Source: Methylophaga thiooxydans DMS010
GTDB taxonomy: Bacteria > Pseudomonadota > Gammaproteobacteria > Nitrosococcales > Methylophagaceae
Length of the DNA stretch: 64,000 nucleotides
Reading direction: 5' to 3'
Assembly (NCBI RefSeq): GCF_000156355.1
Contig: NZ_GG657899.1
Location: 361,910 to 425,909 of the forward strand
The notes below the pieces were generated by a model. It saw nothing but the letters and a program-made list of their open reading frames with translations. It ran no database searches and was not told where the DNA came from. Of the stretch, positions 37,772-48,023 are shown piece after piece; the stretch's first letter is position 1; each line of letters opens with the position of its first letter. The position numbers and the translations under genes were made by a program.

Positions 37772-38403
37772 TTTTTATCCTCGGTGACGGCAAATAACGC
37801 GTCACGATGCGCACGAAAATATTCCAATGATTGTTTCACCGCACCGACAACAGCGCGTGGTGTAATGGTGGCTCCCGTGAACTGATCAAATTCACCCCCA
37901 TCTTTTTTCACCTTCCATTTAGCTGAAATCGGTTTATCCAGCGACAAGCCTTCGAACTGTAAAATCCAGTCCGATCGTTTTTCATCAATTTTGTCACCCA
38001 AGCCCGGTGTTTCTTTGTGATTGATAACACGAACACCAGCCAGCGTACCGTTATGATAAATACCAACTAACATTTTAATTTTTCCTGAGTAGCCGTTGGG
38101 TGCCACTACAGTGAATACCGCGGCAACTGGATCGCCTTTAGAGCGAGCACGAAACACACGTGTTGGCGTCTCAGTTCCCAAGTTTTTCGTGGCAGGCAAC
38201 GTCACGGTATCCGTTAAAATTGCATTGTCGTATTGCTCATGTGGAATCAAGGCATTGATGCCATCAAGTAATGCCTGACGCTGGTTTTCCTGGATTTGAT
38301 CGCGCGTGTTTTCTTCAGTAAACGCAACTAAAGTCGTGGCCACGATAGCAAACAAACCTAATAACAGGCCCACACGTAGAATGTGTTTATTTAGCTCTGC
38401 CAT
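37768..38403 (-). CDS. rnfG: ion-translocating oxidoreductase subunit RnfG
   Basis: The 211-residue protein has one N-terminal membrane helix and a periplasmic FMN domain. The flavinylation motif [12 protein letters not shown] carries the covalent FMN-bearing Thr, and ETPGLGDKI is conserved. It lies between rnfD and rnfE with overlapping ends. Confidence 0.97.
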   Translation of the reverse strand: MAELNKHILRVGLLLGLFAIVATTLVAFTEENTRDQIQENQRQALLDGINALIPHEQYDNAILTDTVTLPATKNLGTETPTRVFRARSKGDPVAAVFTVVAPNGYSGKIKMLVGIYHNGTLAGVRVINHKETPGLGDKIDEKRSDWILQFEGLSLDKPISAKWKVKKDGGEFDQFTGATITPRAVVGAVKQSLEYFRAHRDALFAVTEDKK

Positions 38404-39434
38404 TATTTGACTGCTCCATACACCTTGGGTTGGGTGTAATAATCAATCAGTGGCACCGCCATATTCATTAGCAATACAGCGAAAGCCACACCATCAGGGT
38501 AGCCGCCCCAAATTCGAATAATATAGGTTAAAGCGCCCACACCCGCACCAAATACGATGCGGCCTTTCACGGTGGTTGAACCGGATACCGGATCGGTGGC
38601 AATAAAGAAAGCGCCGATCATGGTGCCGCCGCTGACTAAATGAAACAGGGGAGAGCCAGTTGTTTCAGGGGCAAAAATAGCTGTGATACTGCTAAATACA
38701 AAAATGGTAGCCAGCATTGCAAGTGGTACGTGCCAATTAATAACACGGCGATAGATAAGATATAGACCGCCGACAGCAAACCAGACATTAATCCATTCCC
38801 AGCCAAGCCCACCAAAAATACCAAACAGGTTTTGGTTAACAATATATTCAGGCAGAATTTGTTGCCCGATCTGGGTTTTCATTGCATCCAATGGCGTCGC
38901 ACCGGAAACCGTATCCATGGCTAGGCCTGATGACGTTTCACCATGAAAAATCAGTTGAAACGCGCTCATGAAATCAACAGGGTTCTCACTGAGCGAGATG
39001 ACTGGCAGCCAGGTTGTCATTTCCAAAGGGAACGACACTAATAGCAAGACATATCCGACCATAGCGGGGTTAAACGGGTTATAGCCCAAACCACCATAGA
39101 GGTGCTTGGCAAACACGATAGCAAACATTACCCCAATGGTTGTCAGCCACCATGGTGCTAGAGGTGGTATCGCGACCGCCAGTAATATCGCGGTAACGGC
39201 TGCACTGCCATCTGTTATAAACGGCTTAACCGGGCGCTTGCGAATTTTCAGCATGACCGCTTCACTCGCCAGGGCGACGGCTAGCGCTAACGTGATGTTA
39301 ATCAATACTGCCGGACCAAAAAAATAGACCATGGCGAATACGGCTGGAATCATTGCCAGCAGCACTTGCAACATTTGCAACGTGACGCGGTTAGCCCCTG
39401 CTAAAAATGGTGGGCTTATCCGGAATATACCCAT
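38403..39434 (-). CDS. rnfD: ion-translocating oxidoreductase subunit RnfD
   Basis: With the ATG at 39434 (MGIFRISPPFLAG) the protein has 343 residues. An AAGGAG ribosome site lies right before it, while the longer frame to 39578 runs back through the rnfC tail. It has about nine membrane helices and the flavin site DTVSGATPLDAMK. It also has the GGYPDGVAFAVLLMN segment. Confidence 0.96.
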   Translation of the reverse strand: MGIFRISPPFLAGANRVTLQMLQVLLAMIPAVFAMVYFFGPAVLINITLALAVALASEAVMLKIRKRPVKPFITDGSAAVTAILLAVAIPPLAPWWLTTIGVMFAIVFAKHLYGGLGYNPFNPAMVGYVLLLVSFPLEMTTWLPVISLSENPVDFMSAFQLIFHGETSSGLAMDTVSGATPLDAMKTQIGQQILPEYIVNQNLFGIFGGLGWEWINVWFAVGGLYLIYRRVINWHVPLAMLATIFVFSSITAIFAPETTGSPLFHLVSGGTMIGAFFIATDPVSGSTTVKGRIVFGAGVGALTYIIRIWGGYPDGVAFAVLLMNMAVPLIDYYTQPKVYGAVK

Positions 39435-39438
39435 GGAT

Positions 39439-40965
39439 TTAGTTCTCCTTGTTTTCCGTGGCTGTTGTATCAGCCTCGGCAGCGGCTTGTTCTTGTTTTT
39501 CTTTTTTAGCTTTAGAAGCTGCCAGAGCCGCTTTACGCTGGCGTTGACGCTCTTCTTTTTCCTGTTTTTCTCGTTCAAGTCTGGCTAGGCGGGTTTCAAA
39601 ACGTTCGCGTGCCAGATCCGATTTTTGATGCTCACGCTCCTGATTCATGATTTCGGTTTTGGCAAAACGGAAATACGACACCAGTGGAATCTTACTCGGA
39701 CAGACGTAATCACAGCAGCCACATTCAATACAATCGAAGAGGTTGTAGTCCCGCGTTTGGTCAAAATCTTTGGCACGTGAATGCCAATATAATTGCTGCG
39801 GTAACAAGCTGGCAGGGCAGGCAGTGGCACAGTCGCCACAACGGATACAGGGCAGCGGTTCACTGGCTGGAGCGGCATCATCCACGCCTACCAAGATACA
39901 GTTCGCTGTTTTGGTGACAGGCAAATTATCACCCGACAAGTTAAAGCCCATCATCGGACCACCCAAAATAAAAGGCTCATCAGGCTGACGCTTGGTTTCA
40001 GCAAATGCCAGTAACTCGGAAATAGGTGTGCCAAATAATGTTTCGAAGTTACCGGCATGGGTCACATCCGTGCCGGTAACCGTGACGATACGTGAGATCA
40101 GCGGTTCGCCATGATTAATCGCTCGACCCACCGCATAAGCAGTCCCCATATTATGGCTGACAATGCCGATATCAATCGGCAAACCATTTGATGGCACCTG
40201 TTTACCGGTCACCACTTGAATAAGTTGCTTCTCACCACCCGTCGGGTAACGGGTCGGAATCACCATGATACTGGTGTTCTGCAGTTGTGGACGTGCGGCT
40301 AGCGCCAGTTCCATTGCTGAAACGCCTTCCGGCTTATTATCTTCAATGGCAAGAATGACGTTACGTGCACGCAATGCATGCTGCATGATTTCTACACCAT
40401 CGAGAATGCCTTCAGCTCTTTCACGTAGCAACATATCGTCACAGGTGATGTAAGGTTCACACTCGGCACCATTCAGCAGCAAGGTCTCGACATCATGATG
40501 TACACCAGGATTCAGCTTAATAAAGCTTGGGAATCCGGCGCCACCTAAACCGACAATGCCGGCGTCACGGATGATCTGACGAATTTCATGAGCAGACATA
40601 TCGCGGAAATTTTTGACGGGCTGACGTTCCAGCCACTGATCTTCACCATCGGTTTCGATTGTGATGCATGGCGCATTTAAACCAGAAGGGTGCGGAATCG
40701 CTTGCTCATCAATTGCTTTGATGGTGCCTGAGCTCGGCGCATGCAGACATACTGAAACATGGCCCTCTGCTCGGGCAATACGTTGTCCTTTTAAAACCTT
40801 ATCACCGACCTCAACAATCGGCACAGCGGCGGCACCGATATGTTGTTGTAACGGCAAAATCAACGTTTTCGCCAGTGGCGTTTTGCGAATGGGGGATTGT
40901 GTTGATCGTTTCTTGTGACCGTTAAGTTTCAGACCACCTGGAAATGAACCTAATGGTTTACTCAT
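39439..40965 (-). CDS. rnfC: ion-translocating oxidoreductase subunit RnfC
   Basis: The start at 40965 ([18 protein letters not shown]) overlaps the rnfB stop by four bases and gives 508 residues. There is an NADH/FMN-binding NuoF-like domain with [13 protein letters not shown], then two ferredoxin clusters ([12 protein letters not shown] and [12 protein letters not shown]). The charged Lys/Glu/Ala-rich tail of about 80 residues is typical of gammaproteobacterial RnfC. It is the electron input subunit. Confidence 0.97.
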   Translation of the reverse strand: MSKPLGSFPGGLKLNGHKKRSTQSPIRKTPLAKTLILPLQQHIGAAAVPIVEVGDKVLKGQRIARAEGHVSVCLHAPSSGTIKAIDEQAIPHPSGLNAPCITIETDGEDQWLERQPVKNFRDMSAHEIRQIIRDAGIVGLGGAGFPSFIKLNPGVHHDVETLLLNGAECEPYITCDDMLLRERAEGILDGVEIMQHALRARNVILAIEDNKPEGVSAMELALAARPQLQNTSIMVIPTRYPTGGEKQLIQVVTGKQVPSNGLPIDIGIVSHNMGTAYAVGRAINHGEPLISRIVTVTGTDVTHAGNFETLFGTPISELLAFAETKRQPDEPFILGGPMMGFNLSGDNLPVTKTANCILVGVDDAAPASEPLPCIRCGDCATACPASLLPQQLYWHSRAKDFDQTRDYNLFDCIECGCCDYVCPSKIPLVSYFRFAKTEIMNQEREHQKSDLARERFETRLARLEREKQEKEERQRQRKAALAASKAKKEKQEQAAAEADTTATENKEN

Positions 40966-41522
40966 GAGCGACCTCCACGTTCCAACTGAACGTGAGAAGG
41001 GTCGGGCCAACGCCACGTATTTGGATTCTGAGCAACTTCCACCATATCAATACAATCTACCGGGCAAGGTTCGACACATAACTCACAGCCTGTGCATTCA
41101 TCCGCAATGACAGTGTGCATATGTTTAGCAGCGCCTAAAATGGCATCCACCGGGCAAGCTTGAATACATAAAGTGCAACCAATGCAACGATCTTCGTCGA
41201 TAACGGCAAGTGTTTTGGGCTTTTCGACGCCACATTCTTCATCGAGAGGTTTGGGTTCGACATCAAGTAGATCCGCCAAAGCCTGAATTGTGGATTCGCC
41301 ACCTGGTGGACAACGGTTAATATCCACTTCACCTGCGGCAATTGCCTCTGCGTAAGGACGGCAGCCGGCAAAACTACATTGGCCACATTGCGTTTGAGGC
41401 AGAATTTTATCGATCTGATCAACGATGGGGTCGCCTTCAACCTTAAATTTGATTGAAGCAAATCCCAGTATCAAACCCATTACTAACGCCAGTAGCGTTA
41501 TCGCTATTATTGCTGTCAACAT
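40962..41522 (-). CDS. rnfB: ion-translocating oxidoreductase subunit RnfB
   Basis: The 186-residue protein has an N-terminal membrane helix, the Fe-S domain [27 protein letters not shown], and two ferredoxin clusters ([12 protein letters not shown] and [12 protein letters not shown]). It links RnfC to the membrane subunits. It starts four bases after rnfA. Confidence 0.97.
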   Translation of the reverse strand: MLTAIIAITLLALVMGLILGFASIKFKVEGDPIVDQIDKILPQTQCGQCSFAGCRPYAEAIAAGEVDINRCPPGGESTIQALADLLDVEPKPLDEECGVEKPKTLAVIDEDRCIGCTLCIQACPVDAILGAAKHMHTVIADECTGCELCVEPCPVDCIDMVEVAQNPNTWRWPDPSHVQLERGGRS

Positions 41523-41526
41523 GGGC

Positions 41527-42108
41527 TTATACCTTGACCAATCCGGTAAAGCCCATAAAGGCCATCGACATTAATCCGGCAGTAATTAAGCCAATCGCCG
41601 CACCTTGGAATGGCACGGGTACATCGGCAGCAGCGAGACGTTCTCGCATTCCAGCAAAAATAACCAACACCATTGAAAAGCCAATCGCCGCACCAAAACC
41701 ATATAAAGCCGACTCGATGAAGCCATGCTGTTCCTGCACATTCAACAACGCAACACCCAATACGGCGCAGTTAGTCGTAATAAGAGGTAAGAAAATACCC
41801 AACACTTGATACAACAATGGACTGGTTTTATGCACAACCATTTCTGTAAATTGCACAACGACCGCGATCACAAAAATAAAGCTGATGGTACGCAGAAATT
41901 CGATATTAAAGGGCGCCAATAGGTACGCATTGATCAGATAACTGCTGATAGAGGATAAAGTCAGCACAAATGTGGTGGCAAGCGCCATCCCCATAGCGGT
42001 TTCCAACTTACGGGAAACACCCATAAACGGACACAGCCCTAAGAATTTCACTAGAACTATGTTGTTTACAAAAATCGTGCTTATCAATATCAGGGCATAA
42101 TCTGCCAT
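41527..42108 (-). CDS. rnfA: ion-translocating oxidoreductase subunit RnfA
   Basis: The 193-residue membrane protein has six helices, [23 protein letters not shown] and [19 protein letters not shown], typical of RnfA. It heads rnfABCDGE. The Rnf complex couples electron flow between NADH and ferredoxin to Na+ or H+ transport, and in gammaproteobacteria also keeps SoxR reduced. The promoter lies in the 200 bases before 42311. Confidence 0.97.
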   Translation of the reverse strand: MADYALILISTIFVNNIVLVKFLGLCPFMGVSRKLETAMGMALATTFVLTLSSISSYLINAYLLAPFNIEFLRTISFIFVIAVVVQFTEMVVHKTSPLLYQVLGIFLPLITTNCAVLGVALLNVQEQHGFIESALYGFGAAIGFSMVLVIFAGMRERLAAADVPVPFQGAAIGLITAGLMSMAFMGFTGLVKV

Positions 42109-42310
42109 TAAATAACCTACTGATTTTCTCAGGAATTAGTTGACATTTGAGCATGAGAGCGACTCAGCTGCAAATCGTTAATCGCTAATTATAGCTTAAA
42201 AAGGCAAGTTTTCGAAGCGTTGAAATGGATATTAACGCTTGTTCAAGAAGGACTTAGCCAGTGGTGTTGTCGACAACAACGGCGGCGCGAAATATCCTGA
42301 CTACAGCAGA

Positions 42311-43369
42311 TTAATCTTTTTGACGACGCTGCTTGACTGATTGTGCCAGTTCACGCAATAAACTATCAGTATTATCCCAAGCCATACAGGCATCAGTAAT
42401 GCTTTGGCCGTAGGTTAATTTTTTGCCTGGTTCGGCATTCTGGCGACCTTCGACCAAATTGCTTTCCAGCATTAATCCGATAATGCGTTTGTCACCTGAG
42501 GCTACTTGTGAAGCAACATCACGACAGACAGTTTCTTGTTGTACATGGTTTTTACCACTGTTTGCATGACTGCAATCAATCATCATTCTGACATCTTGGC
42601 CTGAACGACCAATTACTTCTGCTGCCGCCCCGACACTAGCCGCATCAAAGTTCGGTTCACGGCCACCGCGTAAGATGACATGACAGTCTGGATTGCCTGT
42701 TGTAGAGAAAATTGCCGAACGGCCTTCTTTAGTCACCGACATAAAGTGATGTGGCTTTGAGGCAGACAGACAGGCATCAACAGCGATTTGTAAACCGCCG
42801 TCGGTAGCATTTTTAAAACCGACCGGGCAGGACAGGCCCGACGCTAACTCACGATGCGCCTGACTCTCAGTTGTACGGGCACCAATTGCGCCCCATGCCA
42901 CTAAATCAGCGATGTATTGCGGGCTGATAAGGTCTAAGTATTCTGTCGCTGACGGCACACCCATTTCCGCGAGATCAAGCATCAAGCGGCGGGCAATGAG
43001 CAAGCCATCGTTAATCTTAAAACTACCATCGAGGTAGGGATCATTGATTAATCCTTTCCAGCCAACGACCGAACGCGGTTTTTCAAAATAGACGCGCATG
43101 ATGATGTGAAGCTCATCACTTAATTCTTCCTTCAATGGCTTAAGTCGTGTGGCATACTCACGTGCAGCATCGGGATCATGAATTGAGCAAGGGCCGACAA
43201 TGACAATCAGTCTGTCGTCTTTCTTGTGCAGAATTTTCTGCGTTGAATTACGCGCATTGAATACCGTCTCCGAAGCTTGGTCGGTGATGGGAAGTTCTTC
43301 GTGTAGTTGCGCCGGCGGAATAACTTCCTGTATGCCAGTAATTCGCAGATCGTCTGTGCTGTAAAGCAT
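42311..43369 (-). CDS. aroG: 3-deoxy-7-phosphoheptulonate synthase, AroG type
   Basis: The 352-residue class I alpha enzyme condenses phosphoenolpyruvate with erythrose 4-phosphate at the start of the shikimate pathway. Conserved stretches are DRLIVIVGPCSIHD, MRVYFEKPRSVVGWKGLINDP, GARTTESQAHRELASGLSCPVGFKN and IDCSHANSGKN. It looks closest to AroG, but isozyme specificity (Phe, Tyr or Trp feedback) cannot be settled by eye. Confidence 0.93.
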   Translation of the reverse strand: MLYSTDDLRITGIQEVIPPAQLHEELPITDQASETVFNARNSTQKILHKKDDRLIVIVGPCSIHDPDAAREYATRLKPLKEELSDELHIIMRVYFEKPRSVVGWKGLINDPYLDGSFKINDGLLIARRLMLDLAEMGVPSATEYLDLISPQYIADLVAWGAIGARTTESQAHRELASGLSCPVGFKNATDGGLQIAVDACLSASKPHHFMSVTKEGRSAIFSTTGNPDCHVILRGGREPNFDAASVGAAAEVIGRSGQDVRMMIDCSHANSGKNHVQQETVCRDVASQVASGDKRIIGLMLESNLVEGRQNAEPGKKLTYGQSITDACMAWDNTDSLLRELAQSVKQRRQKD

Positions 43370-43570
43370 GGTAAGGTGTAACCAAAAATTTTAAACGTTA
43401 AATTGTACCTGTTGCGCCAGTTTTGCGCTATCTCTGGCTGTACTGGAAAACGGTTCATACACAGACTCTTGTGAGTGATATTTGTTCATCTATCATTGCA
43501 TATTCCATGCTTTATGAACTCTGACGACGGATTACGTCAGAATATTGTCATCGACAAGGGGAAGGATCAT

Positions 43571-44260
43571 ATGATGCGGTTGGTAGAATCTCTTAAGCAT
43601 GGCCAAGAAAAGCTTGAGTCCATCAATACGGAACTCAAGCACAGAGTGGAGTCAACTCTGAAAACCTGGCCAGAAACGATTAATAAAAAAGTGACAGACA
43701 TCCGTAATATGTCCTTGCCGTGGACACAGTATTTTCATTTCTTTGATGAGGTGGAAGCACAACAGCCCATCACTGAACACAAGGCACTTAGTGACAAATT
43801 CATCGACTTGCACCAGCGCTTACTAGCCAGTCTGGGAGAAGAGAGCTTTGTCGGTGAGTGGGTTGAGGTTGACCAGCATAAGATCGACCAATTTGCTGAA
43901 GTCACCGGTGACCATCAATGGATTCACACAAATCCTGAAAAGGCAGCACTGGAGTCACCGTTTAAGCAAACTATTGCTCATGGTTTTTTGACCTTATCAC
44001 TGATTCCACAACTCACAGATACCGTAAACCCGGAAAAAAATGATTACCCTGAAGCACGGCTCGTCGTAAATTACGGAATGAATAAAGTGATTTTTCCAGC
44101 GCCAGTCAAAGCGGGGAGGCGAATACGTGCCAGAACCCGTATCATTGACATCAAATCACTGCGGCGCGGACTCGAGTTGGTCAGAGAAGTGACAATTGAA
44201 ATCGAAAACAGCAAACGACCAGCTTGTATTGCTGAGATGATATTGCGACTGTACGACTAA
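43571..44260 (+). CDS. MaoC-like (R)-hydratase family protein
   Basis: Starting at 43571 (MMRLVESLKHGQ), behind AGGGGAAGGA, gives 229 residues; a longer frame to 43475 lacks a ribosome site. An N-terminal helical region of about 85 residues precedes a hot-dog domain with the hydratase motif FAEVTGDHQWIHTNPEKA (Asp and His catalytic pair) and HGFLTLSLIPQL. It is likely an enoyl-CoA hydratase. The helical extension resembles phasin-like polyester-granule proteins, which is only a suggestion. Confidence 0.85.
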   Translation: MMRLVESLKHGQEKLESINTELKHRVESTLKTWPETINKKVTDIRNMSLPWTQYFHFFDEVEAQQPITEHKALSDKFIDLHQRLLASLGEESFVGEWVEVDQHKIDQFAEVTGDHQWIHTNPEKAALESPFKQTIAHGFLTLSLIPQLTDTVNPEKNDYPEARLVVNYGMNKVIFPAPVKAGRRIRARTRIIDIKSLRRGLELVREVTIEIENSKRPACIAEMILRLYD

Positions 44261-44270
44261 ATCCGGCAGT

Positions 44271-44297
44271 GGAACGGCCATCTGGCCGTTCCTTTAC
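44271..44297 (+). terminator. bidirectional terminator between the maoC-like gene and nhaD
   Basis: GGAACGGCC and GGCCGTTCC pair perfectly around ATCT, followed by TTTACTT on the plus strand. The two genes converge on it. Confidence 0.75.
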
Positions 44298-44304
44298 TTC
44301 AACT

Positions 44305-45750
44305 TTAATGAACAACCTGTTCAAACAGTGAGGCATTAAGCCATAAGTGAACCCAAATACTCGCTGCGTAGCCTAAGGCAATTGCCCAGGCCCACTTCAG
44401 GTGGGTAAAGAAGGTATAGATACCGCGCGCCTGTCCCATCACGGCAACACCAGCCGCAGAGCCAATCGACAATAAAGAGCCGCCCACACCCGCTGTGAGT
44501 GTGACTAATAACCATTGACCATGGCTCATATCAGGCATCATAGATAAGACAGCGAACATGACAGGGATGTTATCTACCACTGCAGAAATTATACCGATCA
44601 GAATATTCGCTGTGGTCGGACCTAAGTCGCCATACATCAGTTCTGACCCCAGTGCCAGATAACCAATTGTGCCAAGACCACCGACACACAGAATGATGCC
44701 ATAGAAGAACATCAATGTGTCCCATTCTGCACGCTCAATTTGTTGAAAAATATTAAACGGTTTTCTGTCTGAACCGACTTGTTCCAATTTCATTAGAATG
44801 CGCGATTCACGCAGCTTCAACACATAACCATAAATTTTCAAGAAACCAAGCCCCGTCATCATGCCAACAACGGGTGGCAAATGCAGGAAGTTATGCGCAC
44901 ATACCGCCATAGCAATGGTCAGCAAGAACAGACCGATAACAACAAAGGCGCCTTGCTTTAATTCCGCTTTATCTTGATTTGCTTCAGGTGTTGCATTCTT
45001 CATTGCCAACGACATTATAAAGGCGGGTACAAACCAATTGACGACGGAAGGAATGAAGAGGGCAAAGAATTCATGGAAATCCACCACACCTTTTTGCCAG
45101 ACCATTAATGTGGTGATATCACCAAATGGACTGAAAGCCCCTCCGGCATTAGCTGCAACGACAATATTGATACAAGCCAGCGAAACAAATTTGATGTTTG
45201 ACCCACCCACAGCCATCACCACTGTAGCCATCAGAAGGGCAGTGGTTAAGTTGTCTGCAACCGGTGAAATAAAGAAAGCGAGTAAGCCGGTTAACCAGAA
45301 AATGGTTCTGAGTGAGAAGCCTTTGTTAATGAGCCATGAGCGAAGAGCATCAAATACACCACGTTCCCCCATGGTGGCGATGTAGGTCATCGCTGCTAAC
45401 AAGAATAAGAATAACTCGGCATATTCCAGCAGGTTATGCCGAATCATGATTTCAGCGGTGTGGTGATATTCTGAGTCAGGTTGTTGGGCGTAAACGAATG
45501 CAATGAGTGCCCAGATGATGCCAGCAGCCACCATCACGGGCTTGGATTTACGCATGTGAATTTCTTCTTCCACCACCACCAAGGCATAAGCAAAGACGAA
45601 TAACGCTATCGCGGTATAGCCCACCCAATGAGCAGTGAGATCTAAGAATTTGACGTTATCTGCTGCAAAAGCAAGTTGGGGTATAAAGGAGAGAATCAGG
45701 CCAAACAGCGCGGCAGTGACGGCAGTATGGCCTTTGGATGAAGCGTTCAC
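44305..45750 (-). CDS. nhaD: Na+/H+ antiporter NhaD
   Basis: The 481-residue protein has a signal-like first helix and about 12 further membrane helices. VVVEEEIHMRKSKPV, LTGLLAFFISPVADNLTTALLMATV, NAGGAFSPFGDITTLMVWQKG and AAVDNIPVMFAVLSMMP type segments carry the conserved acidic residues of NhaD. NhaD is a sodium exporter frequent in halophiles and in marine Vibrio. It is monocistronic. Confidence 0.95.
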   Translation of the reverse strand: MNASSKGHTAVTAALFGLILSFIPQLAFAADNVKFLDLTAHWVGYTAIALFVFAYALVVVEEEIHMRKSKPVMVAAGIIWALIAFVYAQQPDSEYHHTAEIMIRHNLLEYAELFLFLLAAMTYIATMGERGVFDALRSWLINKGFSLRTIFWLTGLLAFFISPVADNLTTALLMATVVMAVGGSNIKFVSLACINIVVAANAGGAFSPFGDITTLMVWQKGVVDFHEFFALFIPSVVNWFVPAFIMSLAMKNATPEANQDKAELKQGAFVVIGLFLLTIAMAVCAHNFLHLPPVVGMMTGLGFLKIYGYVLKLRESRILMKLEQVGSDRKPFNIFQQIERAEWDTLMFFYGIILCVGGLGTIGYLALGSELMYGDLGPTTANILIGIISAVVDNIPVMFAVLSMMPDMSHGQWLLVTLTAGVGGSLLSIGSAAGVAVMGQARGIYTFFTHLKWAWAIALGYAASIWVHLWLNASLFEQVVH

Positions 45751-45832
45751 GTTGCAAATCCTTGTTGAGTTTCAGATCAGCGTGCAATCATACGCCGCCA
45801 GAAAATCAAAGCAACTACCTAAAACAAAGTAC

Positions 45833-46306
45833 TTATTTATTAGTAACGCTGTTGTAGAAACCCAATGAGGCATCCTCTACTAAATCGAAAACATGATTAA
45901 ACCCATTTTGCCCACCATAGTAAGGATCAGGCACATCGCGCTCTTCACGCATAGGCGCATACTCCAGAAACATCTTCACTTTCGCTAAGTGTTCGCTCGG
46001 ACAGGCATCAGTAAGTATCTGATAATTGTCCTGATCCATGGCCAGAATGTAGTCAAATTCTTCAAAGTCAGCGTGAGCAAACTTGCGTGCGCGAATGAAT
46101 GATAAATCAATGCCGCGTTGTTTCGCCGTTTGCTGAGCACGCTTATCCGGTTGTTCTCCAACGTGATAAGCATGCGTGCCAGCTGAATCGATTAAAAAGC
46201 GGTCACGACTCCCATTTTTTTCAACTAGATTGGTAAACACACCTTCCGCGGTAGGTGAGCGACAGATATTGCCCATGCAAACAAACAAGACTTTGATTTG
46301 GCTCAT
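45833..46306 (-). CDS. low-molecular-weight protein tyrosine phosphatase
   Basis: The 157-residue protein has the P-loop VCMGNICRSPTAEG (C-x5-R-S) at the N-terminus and the general-acid loop DVPDPYYGGQNGF at the C-terminus. It is soluble, of normal length, and eukaryotic-type in the acid loop. It starts ten bases after the fructosamine-kinase-like gene on the same strand. Confidence 0.95.
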   Translation of the reverse strand: MSQIKVLFVCMGNICRSPTAEGVFTNLVEKNGSRDRFLIDSAGTHAYHVGEQPDKRAQQTAKQRGIDLSFIRARKFAHADFEEFDYILAMDQDNYQILTDACPSEHLAKVKMFLEYAPMREERDVPDPYYGGQNGFNHVFDLVEDASLGFYNSVTNK

Positions 46307-46316
46307 TTTTCCTCTT

Positions 46317-47198
46317 TTATGCTTGTGCTAGTAAACGATCAATCATAGCTTCAGCCTGACCCAGATAGCCAGCGCCGAACAGATTGAGATGATTAATAAT
46401 GTGGTACAGATTATAGAGTGTTTTACGCATCTGATAACCCTCATTGACAGGGTAGATATCGTTATAGGCAGCAAAAAAATCACCGCCAAAACCACCGAAT
46501 AATTCCGTCATAGCCAGATCGGCTTCACGATCACCATAATAACAAGCGGGATCAAAGATGACCGGGTTACCCAACTCATCTGCAGAGGCATTACCGCCCC
46601 ATAAATCCCCATGCAAAAGAGAAGGATGCGGCTCATGACCGTCTAGCAAACTACTCAGACTTACCAATAGTTTTTCACCCTGTGACTGCAGACGACCACC
46701 AAAGCCATTTTTGGCTGCAAACTCAAGTTGCTTGCCGAGTCTTTCCTGTTGCCAAAACGTCAACCAATCGTGTTGACGGTTATTAATCTGTGGTGTGCTA
46801 CCAATGGTGTTATCCATGTGCCAACCAAAATAGGGTTGCGGCTTTTGATGTAAGGCGGCTAGTTGTTGCCCCAGCATGGTGGATGCATGGCCTCGCAAGC
46901 TGCTCAGTGAAATATGTTCCAACGCCAGATAGCTATGGCCATCGGCAACGCCATAACAAATGACCTCAGGAACACGAACAGCATTAATAGCGTACATCTC
47001 CTGCAACCCTTGAGCCTCAGCTTCAAACATGTCAGCCAGATGTGGGCTATTCACTTTAATGAAGTAGGATTGATCATCACTATCAAGCCGGTAGGCGGCG
47101 TTAATACAACCGCCACCGATACTACTGATAGAGGCCTTGGACAAGGACGAGTCTGTCGCTGTCTCTATTGCTTGAATAATGTCTTCAAATTGAGCCAT
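46317..47198 (-). CDS. fructosamine kinase family protein
   Basis: Using the ATG at 47198 (MAQFEDIIQAIE, after AGGAAAG) gives 293 residues. The kinase-like fold is seen in YFIKVNSPHLADMFEAEAQGL, the catalytic LHGDLWGGN, and FDPACYYGDREADLAMTELFGGF. Family members phosphorylate fructosamine or ribulosamine adducts for deglycation. It is divergent from rpiA with a roughly 100-base shared promoter region, and pairs with the tyrosine phosphatase as in many gammaproteobacteria. Confidence 0.93.
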   Translation of the reverse strand: MAQFEDIIQAIETATDSSLSKASISSIGGGCINAAYRLDSDDQSYFIKVNSPHLADMFEAEAQGLQEMYAINAVRVPEVICYGVADGHSYLALEHISLSSLRGHASTMLGQQLAALHQKPQPYFGWHMDNTIGSTPQINNRQHDWLTFWQQERLGKQLEFAAKNGFGGRLQSQGEKLLVSLSSLLDGHEPHPSLLHGDLWGGNASADELGNPVIFDPACYYGDREADLAMTELFGGFGGDFFAAYNDIYPVNEGYQMRKTLYNLYHIINHLNLFGAGYLGQAEAMIDRLLAQA

Positions 47199-47296
47199 AG
47201 TCGCTTTCCTGTTGTCATAGGCAGTATAGCTGGACAATGCCAGCCTGAGTGTTAAGCTGAGCCCATATTTTGCCAATAGGCGCAAGGAGGTTGTCA

Positions 47297-47989
47297 ATGA
47301 CAGCGCAAAACATCATGAACCCAAAACAGCGTGTAGCAGTACATGCCGCGAACCTTGTAGAAGCAGACATGATCGTTGGTTTGGGAACCGGTTCGACTGC
47401 AAATTTATTTATTGAGGCACTGGCAAAACGCAATCGTAACGAACACCTTAAAGTGACCACGGTCAGCAGTTCAGCGATAAGTGCCGTCAAGGCAAAAGAG
47501 GCGGGATTACCGGTTGTCTCGATTGATTCGCTTGATTATCTGGATATGTATGTGGATGGTGCCGATGAGGTGACACCGGATCTCACCTTACTCAAAGGCA
47601 GGGGGCAAGACCTTGTCAGAGAAAAACTATTGGCTTCGGCTGCCGATCAATTTTATGTGTTAGTGGATGAAAGCAAACTGGTTGAGCATATCGGTCAAAA
47701 TTTCCCGGTACCTGTTGAGGTGTTACCCGAGGCATGGAAGCTGGTTTTAGCGCAACTTAAACAGCACGGTGGGGTTGGTGAATTGAGAATGAACGCGGCG
47801 GGGGACAATGTCGCGTTTACCGCTCACGGCAGCTTGGTTTTGGATATGAGCTTTGAGCATATTGACAGCCTTGAACTGACGATGCTGCTGGATACCATTG
47901 CTGGCGTGGTTGAACACGGCATTTTCAGTGACTTAGCTTCTGCCGTCTTTATTGGTGGAGAACAGGAAGTCGAGGAACATTGGCGTTAG
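47297..47989 (+). CDS. rpiA: ribose-5-phosphate isomerase A
   Basis: The 230-residue protein starts at 47297 behind AAGGAGGT. It contains MIVGLGTGSTANLF (phosphate loop), YVDGADEVTPDLTLLKGRGQDLVREKLLASAADQF and VEVLPEAW, all typical of RpiA. It interconverts ribose and ribulose 5-phosphates, part of the pentose and ribulose-monophosphate regeneration steps. A longer frame to 47270 has no ribosome site. Confidence 0.97.
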   Translation: MTAQNIMNPKQRVAVHAANLVEADMIVGLGTGSTANLFIEALAKRNRNEHLKVTTVSSSAISAVKAKEAGLPVVSIDSLDYLDMYVDGADEVTPDLTLLKGRGQDLVREKLLASAADQFYVLVDESKLVEHIGQNFPVPVEVLPEAWKLVLAQLKQHGGVGELRMNAAGDNVAFTAHGSLVLDMSFEHIDSLELTMLLDTIAGVVEHGIFSDLASAVFIGGEQEVEEHWR

Positions 47990-48011
47990 GCAGCCGGCGA
48001 CGCCGGCTGCC
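47989..48011 (+). terminator. GC-rich hairpin between rpiA and the peroxiredoxin gene
   Basis: GGCAGCCGGC pairs perfectly with GCCGGCTGCC around GAC, starting at the rpiA stop codon. No T run follows on either strand, so it may be a weak terminator or an mRNA-protecting hairpin between two converging genes. Confidence 0.55.
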
Positions 48012-48023
48012 TTGCCACTGCGT

